Assembly: GCA_937958045.1 (NCBI GenBank)
Contig: CALFXL010000071.1
Location: 1-64,000 of the forward strand
Direction of reading: 5' to 3'
DNA length: 64,000 nt
DNA from: an uncultured Opitutaceae bacterium
GTDB lineage: Bacteria; Verrucomicrobiota; Verrucomicrobiia; Opitutales; Opitutaceae
Shown here: positions 59,119-64,000 of the stretch, piece after piece
Position numbering within the stretch: the stretch's first letter is position 1
Layout: every line of letters starts with the position of its first letter
Notes under the pieces: generated by a model
Told to the model about the DNA's origin: nothing
Databases searched by the model: none
What the model saw: the letters and a program-made list of their open reading frames with translations, nothing else
Made by a program: the position numbers and the translations under genes

Positions 59119-60294
59119 ATGAGTTCCGCTACCCTCGAGAAAACCGAAAAGCCCACCGCCAACGGCATCCCCGCAGTCAGCGCCGCGCCTTTTTCACCTC
59201 CTGCCACCGCGCCCGCCAAACGCCCCGCTGCCGCCAAAACCATCCTTCTCGGTTTCGATCTCGGCACGAACAAATCCTGCATTCTCGCAGGCGCCGCCGG
59301 CAGCACCGACATCGTCCTCAGCAAAGTCATCCCGAGTGTCGTCGGTTACGTCAAAGAAGGCATCGTCGAAGGCATCATCACCGACAATGCCACGCAGCTC
59401 TTCGGCGAAGACGCGCTGAGAAATCATCTTCACGTGAATCTCGTCCCACCGCTCGCCAACGGCGTCGTTGCGCATCCGGAAGCGGCGCGCGATCTATTCC
59501 GTCACATCCGCCAGCTCGTCGATCCGTCCGGTCAAGCCGAACTTCGTGCGGTGATCGGTGTGCCCGCCAATGCCGATGCGTCCGCGCGCGAAGAAATTCG
59601 CCACTGCGCCCAAGGTATTTTCGATCGTCTCTTGCTCATTCCCGAGCCGTTCCTCGCCGCGCTCGGTTTCCGCGACGATGCGCGCGTCGGCCAGGCCGGT
59701 TATGCCGATCCGGTGATCAATTCGCTCTTCATCGATATCGGCGGCGGCACTTCCGATCTCTGTCTCGTGCAGGGCTATTTCCCCGGTCCCGACGATCAGG
59801 CGAGCATTCCGTTCGCGGGCGATGCGATCGATGCGCTGATCCAAAGCGATCTCGATCGCACGTATCCCAACAACGGCCTATCCCGCCAAAAAGTCCGCGA
59901 ACTCAAGGAAGCGCATTCGTACGTTGGCGCGATTCGCAAACCGCTCGACGTGAAAGTGGTCATCGGCGGCAAAGGCCACTCGCTCGAACTCGGCGAAACC
60001 ATCGGCAATGCCTGCAACGCGCTCATCGATAAAATCTATCCCGCGCTCACCACGTTGATCGCGCGTGCGAGCTCCGACAGCGTCCTCGCGTTGCTCCAAA
60101 ACATCGTCGTCACCGGCGGTGGTTCACAGATCAAAGGCATCGATACCCTGCTTCAACAACGACTCGCCGACGACGGCTTCGAATCGCCGCGTGTGCGCGT
60201 CGCCGGACAAGACTACAAACGCTACGTCGCGATGGGGGCCCTCAAAGCCGCCCGCGCCGCTCGCGAGAACCAGTGGCAGCACTTGCTGGCCTGA
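59119..60294 (+). CDS. MamK-like bacterial actin (actin/Hsp70 ATPase superfamily)
   Basis: This 391-residue protein has an Ala/Pro-rich N-terminal ~40 residues and then an actin fold. Phosphate-1 motif GFDLGTNKSC (G45-C54), phosphate-2 motif FIDIGGGTSDLC (F204-C215) and adenosine motif NIVVTGGGSQIKG (N328-G340) are all intact. Several blocks resemble MamK of magnetotactic bacteria, not MreB or DnaK: VIGVPANADAS, LIPEPFLAALGF, QGYFPGPDDQ and LLQNIVVTGGGS. It should form cytoplasmic filaments. No other magnetosome gene is in the window, so the role is unknown. Confidence 0.78.
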   Translation: MSSATLEKTEKPTANGIPAVSAAPFSPPATAPAKRPAAAKTILLGFDLGTNKSCILAGAAGSTDIVLSKVIPSVVGYVKEGIVEGIITDNATQLFGEDALRNHLHVNLVPPLANGVVAHPEAARDLFRHIRQLVDPSGQAELRAVIGVPANADASAREEIRHCAQGIFDRLLLIPEPFLAALGFRDDARVGQAGYADPVINSLFIDIGGGTSDLCLVQGYFPGPDDQASIPFAGDAIDALIQSDLDRTYPNNGLSRQKVRELKEAHSYVGAIRKPLDVKVVIGGKGHSLELGETIGNACNALIDKIYPALTTLIARASSDSVLALLQNIVVTGGGSQIKGIDTLLQQRLADDGFESPRVRVAGQDYKRYVAMGALKAARAARENQWQHLLA

Positions 60295-60315
60295 GTGTAG
60301 TTGATTTTCCACTAC

Positions 60316-60346
60316 AAGGCGCGTCTTTCAACGGCGCGCCTTTTTT
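60316..60346 (+). terminator. Intrinsic terminator after the actin gene
   Basis: AAGGCGCG (60316-60323) pairs with CGCGCCTT (60335-60342), followed by more Ts to 60346. It lies 22 bases after the actin stop and closes the two-gene unit. Confidence 0.75.
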
Positions 60347-60378
60347 AACGAGAGTATTTTCGATCAAGTAGTAGCCTG

Positions 60379-60422
60379 CGCGCGGGCGCCGGCCGGCTCC
60401 TCGCGATCGCCGGCGCCCCGCG
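60379..60422. repeat. REP-like intergenic palindrome, copy B
   Basis: GGGCGCCGGC (60384-60393) and GCCGGCGCCC (60409-60418) form perfect 10-bp arms around a loop holding CGGCTCCTCGCG. On the minus strand it reads GCGCCGGCG, a gap, then GAGGAGCCGGCCGGC, matching copy A at 43027-43088. It lies between two convergent genes (actin and pheA), as copy A also lies between convergent genes. Confidence 0.6.
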
Positions 60423-60544
60423 TTTTCTATTCAACGGCTACCGCCGTATTCGGAAGGCTCCACGAGTTTTCGGCGGCGGCGTTGCGAAGCAACCGCCCTG
60501 CCTCGCGAGTTGACCAGCGCAGGAAATCTTTCCCGCTCCGAGCG

Positions 60545-61624
60545 TCAGCCCGCGACGGGATAGCTGCCGAGCCATTTCACCATCGTGCAGAACTGCTTCA
60601 GCTCAGCCACCGCGTCTTTCACCGCGGGATCGTCGTAGTGCCCCGCGATATCGATGAAGAAATAATAATCCCACGCCCGGCGTTTGCTCGGACGCGATTC
60701 GATCTTCGAGAGGTTGATGCCTCGCTGCGCGAGCGGTTCGAGCATCTTCAAAAGCGCGCCCGAATGCGCGGCGGCTTCGTCGCCGAGCGAGATCAACAAA
60801 CTCGTCATGTCGCGGCCCTGACCGACGGCACCGGACGGCTGACGTCCGATCACGAAGAAGCGCGTGGTGTTGTTGGCCTTGTCTTGAATATTCCGCGCCA
60901 CGATCGGCACGTCGTACACGGTCGCCGCGAGTTCGGGCGCCACCGCCGCCGCGCCTTCTTCATCGCGCGCGATCTGTACCGCGCGCGCCGTGCTGGACGC
61001 ATCGACGAGTTGCGCGTGCGGCAGATGACGTTGCAGCCACATGCGGCACTGCGCGAGCGCCTGGTCTTTGGAGTAAACCTTCGTGATTTTCTCCAACGGC
61101 GACTTCGAGATCAGCGTGTAGGAGATTTCCAAATACAATTGCGCGACGATCTTCAGTTCCGACGTGACAAACTGATCCAACGCATCACGCACCGAACCTT
61201 CGGTGGAATTTTCGATCGGGATGATGCCGTAGTCGGCTTCGCCTTTTTCCACCGCGGTGAAAATATCCGCGAACGTGGCGAACGGCTGGTAGTCCACGCT
61301 CGCGCCAAACTTCTTCAGCGCCGCCTGATGGCTGTTGGTCGCTTCCGGTCCGAGATACGCGATGAGCAACGGCTGCTCGAGCGCGATGGCGGCCGACATA
61401 ATCTCGCGATAGATTGCGCGAAGCGCGTCGTCTTTGATCGGGCCGCGATTGAGCGAGGTGACTTTGCGGAAAACCGCATCCTCGCGCTCGGGAACATAAA
61501 TCTGACCGCCCGAACCGCGTTTCAATTTTCCGATCTCGGCCGCGAGCGCGAGACGTTGATTCAGCAACTCGACGATCTGCTGATCGATGCCGTCGATTTT
61601 TTCGCGAATAGGCGTCAGGTCCAT
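60545..61624 (-). CDS. pheA: Bifunctional chorismate mutase/prephenate dehydratase (P-protein)
   Basis: This 359-residue enzyme converts chorismate to phenylpyruvate via prephenate. Residues ~1-90 are an AroQ-type chorismate mutase (KIDGIDQQIVELLNQRLALA). Residues ~95-270 are prephenate dehydratase (IAYLGPEATNSHQAAL; YGIIPIENSTEGSV; TTRFFVIGRQ). The last ~80 residues are an ACT domain (INLSKIESRPSKRRAWDYYF) that should give phenylalanine feedback control. It follows scpB by 12 bases. Confidence 0.96.
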   Translation of the reverse strand: MDLTPIREKIDGIDQQIVELLNQRLALAAEIGKLKRGSGGQIYVPEREDAVFRKVTSLNRGPIKDDALRAIYREIMSAAIALEQPLLIAYLGPEATNSHQAALKKFGASVDYQPFATFADIFTAVEKGEADYGIIPIENSTEGSVRDALDQFVTSELKIVAQLYLEISYTLISKSPLEKITKVYSKDQALAQCRMWLQRHLPHAQLVDASSTARAVQIARDEEGAAAVAPELAATVYDVPIVARNIQDKANNTTRFFVIGRQPSGAVGQGRDMTSLLISLGDEAAAHSGALLKMLEPLAQRGINLSKIESRPSKRRAWDYYFFIDIAGHYDDPAVKDAVAELKQFCTMVKWLGSYPVAG

Positions 61625-61636
61625 GAAACGTTCCTC

Positions 61637-62644
61637 TTACTCGGCGGCCGCCGGATTGGCCGGGCGATCGTCCGCATCGTTTTCCGGTGTGTCCACGGGC
61701 TCGGACACCACTTCGGCCTCCGGCGCACTTTCGGGAGCACTTTCCGGCGCGGCTTCCGGCTCTTCGTGCAAGGGATGTTCGACGGAGACCGCTTCGAGAT
61801 TCGGGGAAGGTCCTTCACCTTCTTCGAGCGGCAAGCCCATCTCGGCGTCGGACGGCGCTTTCACGTTGGTCGCATTTTTCAACCACTCGTCGATCTGACG
61901 CGGCGAAAGCACGTCGGACGCGGGCAGCTCGACCAGCGATTTCACGCCGACAAATTCGAGGAATTTATCCGTCGTGCCGTATTGCAACGGACGGCCTGGG
62001 AGATCGGCGCGGCCCGTGATATACACGAGCTCGCGCTCCAAAAGTTTGTTCAATCCCGCTTCGGCCGACACGCCGCGGATCGTCTCGATCTCGGTACGCG
62101 TCACCGGTTGGCGGTACGCGATGATCGCGAGCGTCTCGAGCGCGGACTGCGTGAGTTTCACCGGCGGCGGTTCGTCGCGAAGAATGCGAATCCAACGCGC
62201 GAAACGCGGATGCGTCACGATGCGGAAACCCGTCGGGCCTTCGATGAGCAGATAAATATCGTTCGCGGCTTTCAGCTCTTCGCCGATGGCAGCCATCGCT
62301 TCGCGAATCTGCGTGGCGGTGATGAGCGATGGCACGTCTTGATAAAGCTCGGCGTCGGTGTCTTCGGGACTTTCCACGACGGCTTCCGCGTTTTCGGAAG
62401 CAGCGGGAGATTCCGTTTCTGCCCTAACATCGCCAGCCGGCGCTTCGGCCGGAGGAGCGTCGTTTTTCACAGGTTGCTCGGCGGGGGAGTCTTCCGCAGG
62501 CGCCTCCGCGTCGGCGGCAGCGGCCGTAGATGCCTGCGCCTGATCGTGGAAACGCGCAAAAACTGCCTGAATATCTTTAACGGACAGCGGTTGGCTCGTG
62601 GAAAAGAGCAGCGCCTTGAGCACTTTTTGCAGATTGAAAGCCAT
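61637..62644 (-). CDS. scpB: Segregation and condensation protein B, enlarged form
   Basis: This condensin (SMC-ScpAB) subunit has 335 residues, against the usual ~180-200. MAFNLQKVLKALLFSTSQPLSVKDI opens the first winged helix. An acidic Ala/Pro/Glu insert of about 65-70 residues follows (about 38-105). ITATQIREAMAAI then resumes the fold, and LTQSALETLAIIAYRQPVTRTEIETIRGV forms the second winged helix. The C-terminal ~85 residues are another acidic, Pro-rich tail. The start at 62644 is chosen from the family N-terminus. scpA is not in view; pheA follows in the same direction. Confidence 0.92.
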   Translation of the reverse strand: MAFNLQKVLKALLFSTSQPLSVKDIQAVFARFHDQAQASTAAAADAEAPAEDSPAEQPVKNDAPPAEAPAGDVRAETESPAASENAEAVVESPEDTDAELYQDVPSLITATQIREAMAAIGEELKAANDIYLLIEGPTGFRIVTHPRFARWIRILRDEPPPVKLTQSALETLAIIAYRQPVTRTEIETIRGVSAEAGLNKLLERELVYITGRADLPGRPLQYGTTDKFLEFVGVKSLVELPASDVLSPRQIDEWLKNATNVKAPSDAEMGLPLEEGEGPSPNLEAVSVEHPLHEEPEAAPESAPESAPEAEVVSEPVDTPENDADDRPANPAAAE

Positions 62645-62807
62645 GCGGAAGAGCCGGTCAGTGAATGCGGCGCACGCGCGGTGAAGCAACCCCAATTATG
62701 CCGCGATCGCGCAGCTGTTTTCTTTCGGAAATCGCGCCGCCGGGCTCTCGGTTGCGTTTTCAATTCTTGCCCGACACCCGCTCGTTTGGTGATCTGCTCC
62801 CTCTCCC

Positions 62808-64000
62808 ATGAGCAATCAAAAGCCCGCTGATCCGCTGCGTCCCCACTCCGCCGTCGTCGTCGATGGCAACGACCGCGCCGCCGCCCGTTCCATGCTCCGC
62901 GCCGTCGGTTTCACCGATGATGATTTCAAGAAGCCGCAGATCGCCGTCGCGTCCTCCGCCTCCGACATGACGCCCTGCAACGTCCACCTCGGCGAGCTCA
63001 GCGAGCACGCGCGCAAAGGCGTCAACGAGGCCGGCGGCAAAGCCGTTTATTTCAACACCATCACCGTCACCGACGGCATCAGCATGGGCACGCAAGGCAT
63101 GCGTTACTCGCTCGTGTCGCGCGATGTCATCGCCGACTCCGTCGAGACCGCAGTCGCCGCAGAAGGCTTCGATGGACTCATCGCCATCGGCGGTTGCGAC
63201 AAAAACATGCCGGGCATGATGATCGCCATCGCGCGCCTCAACCGCCCCGCGGTGTTCATTTATGGCGGCACGATTCTTCCCGGTTTCACGCCCGGCGACT
63301 GCGATCACAAGAAGCCGCTCGATATCGTTTCCGTCTTCGAAGCCGTCGGCAAACACGCCAAGGGCGAGCTCGATGACAAAGGTCTTCACGAGATAGAGTC
63401 TTCCGCCATTCCCGGCCCCGGTTCCTGCGGCGGCATGTACACGGCCAACACTATGGCGTCTGCCATCGAAGTGCTCGGCATGAGCTTGCCGAACAGCTCC
63501 GCGCAGACCGCCGTCGGCAAAGAAAAACGCGAAGACTGCGAACGCGCCGGCGCCGCCGTCATGAACATGCTCCGCAAGGGCATCAAACCGCGCGACATCC
63601 TCACGCGAAAAGCCTTCGAAAACGCCATCGTCGTCTGCACAGCGCTCGGCGGCTCCACCAATCTCATTCTCCATCTCCTCGCGATCGCGCATGCGGCCGA
63701 AGTTCCGCTCACGCTCGAAGACTTCAAAGTCATCGGCGAAAAAGTGCCGCTCCTCGCCGACGTGAAGCCTTTCGGCAAATACGGCATGGCTCATCTCATC
63801 CGCATCGGCGGCATCCGTCCCATGATGAAGATGCTCCTCGATCGCGGCATGCTTCACGGCGATTGCCTCACGGTCTCCGGCGAAACCATCGCCGAAACGC
63901 TCAAGGACGTGAAGCCCTACGGCGCGTATCCGACCGAGCAGGACATCATCCGTCCTTGGGACAACCCGATCAAAGCCACCACGCACCTTCGCGTCCTTCA
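62808..64000 (+). CDS. ilvD: Dihydroxy-acid dehydratase, 3' end outside the window
   Basis: The first 397 codons of this iron-sulfur enzyme are present; the frame runs off the window end without a stop. It makes 2-keto acids in valine, isoleucine and leucine biosynthesis. The three cluster-binding cysteines are in DMTPCNVHL (C57), IGGCDKNMPG (C130) and PGSCGGMYTANTM (C207). MRYSLVSRDVIADSVE and GGSTNLILHLLAIAH also match IlvD. It diverges from scpB across ~160 bases. Confidence 0.96.
   Translation, partial: MSNQKPADPLRPHSAVVVDGNDRAAARSMLRAVGFTDDDFKKPQIAVASSASDMTPCNVHLGELSEHARKGVNEAGGKAVYFNTITVTDGISMGTQGMRYSLVSRDVIADSVETAVAAEGFDGLIAIGGCDKNMPGMMIAIARLNRPAVFIYGGTILPGFTPGDCDHKKPLDIVSVFEAVGKHAKGELDDKGLHEIESSAIPGPGSCGGMYTANTMASAIEVLGMSLPNSSAQTAVGKEKREDCERAGAAVMNMLRKGIKPRDILTRKAFENAIVVCTALGGSTNLILHLLAIAHAAEVPLTLEDFKVIGEKVPLLADVKPFGKYGMAHLIRIGGIRPMMKMLLDRGMLHGDCLTVSGETIAETLKDVKPYGAYPTEQDIIRPWDNPIKATTHLRVL

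Noticed and set aside
59119..60294. DnaK/Hsp70 or MreB identity for the actin-like protein
   Set aside because: There is no substrate-binding domain as in DnaK, and the blocks QGYFPGPDDQ and LLQNIVVTGGGS look more like MamK than MreB; a tree is needed to be sure.
60482..62830. 782-codon plus-strand open frame antisense to pheA and scpB
   Set aside because: Both minus-strand genes have clear family motifs. The long antisense frame follows from high GC at third positions; its translation is Arg/His/Phe-rich with no domain.
62760..63986. 408-codon minus-strand frame at the window end
   Set aside because: It is antisense to ilvD, which has all three cluster cysteines.

Overview
The window is a GC-rich bacterial chromosome segment that is almost fully coding. 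Several traits point to Verrucomicrobiota, most likely the Opitutales/Opitutaceae: an OpcA-Zwf pair, a large Wzx/Wzy-type exopolysaccharide locus with an EpsI-family protein, few Shine-Dalgarno sequences, and GH97/GH5 glycoside hydrolases. That placement rests on family recall and was not tested by a search. No tRNA, rRNA, CRISPR array, transposase or prophage gene was recognised.

Layout. 1-3318 (minus): OpcA, glucose-6-phosphate dehydrogenase and a YraN-type nuclease. 3482-5479 (minus): a secreted clan GH-A-like glycosidase, divergent from the EPS locus. 5564-31259 (plus): a phosphoglycosyl transferase, a 541-base non-coding gap, then a tightly packed run of about 20 genes. This run encodes a second phosphoglycosyl transferase, an outer-membrane barrel, a Wza-type export protein, a Wzc-type tyrosine kinase, a pyruvyl transferase, two Wzx flippases, two polymerase/ligase-type membrane proteins, a beta-helix protein, a VanZ-like protein, a CysE-like acetyltransferase and many glycosyltransferases. 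31247-38810 (minus): a second, convergent cluster with a third flippase, a third polymerase/ligase, three glycosyltransferase genes (one a GT2-GT4 fusion) and an EpsI-like protein. The two clusters meet tail to tail with a 13-base overlap.

38939-48851 is housekeeping and carbohydrate metabolism: AqpZ, a stand-alone Lrp-type ligand-binding domain, pyrH-frr, proB, a GNAT enzyme, GH97, GH5, a glutathionyl-hydroquinone reductase-like protein and CysK. 48887-56124 is rich in DNA repair: an SRPBCC-epimerase fusion, photolyase, a natural fusion of ligase-associated exonuclease with ATP-dependent DNA ligase, a DUF3108 protein and 3-methyladenine DNA glycosylase. 56193-64000 holds a PfkB sugar kinase, a membrane-anchored charged helix protein, rplU-rpmA, a MamK-like bacterial actin with a small proline-rich neighbour, pheA, an enlarged scpB and the start of ilvD, which runs off the end.

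How the genes fit together. The EPS genes form a complete route: two phosphoglycosyl transferases to start the lipid-linked repeat, many glycosyltransferases plus acetyl and pyruvyl transferases to build and decorate it, Wzx to flip it, Wzy-type enzymes to polymerise or ligate it, and Wzc, Wza and an outer-membrane barrel to export it. The items most worth following up are the actin pair at 58636-60294, the exonuclease-ligase fusion, the EpsI protein with no exosortase in view, a recurrent TGGATAC word found in all reading frames, and a two-copy intergenic palindrome.
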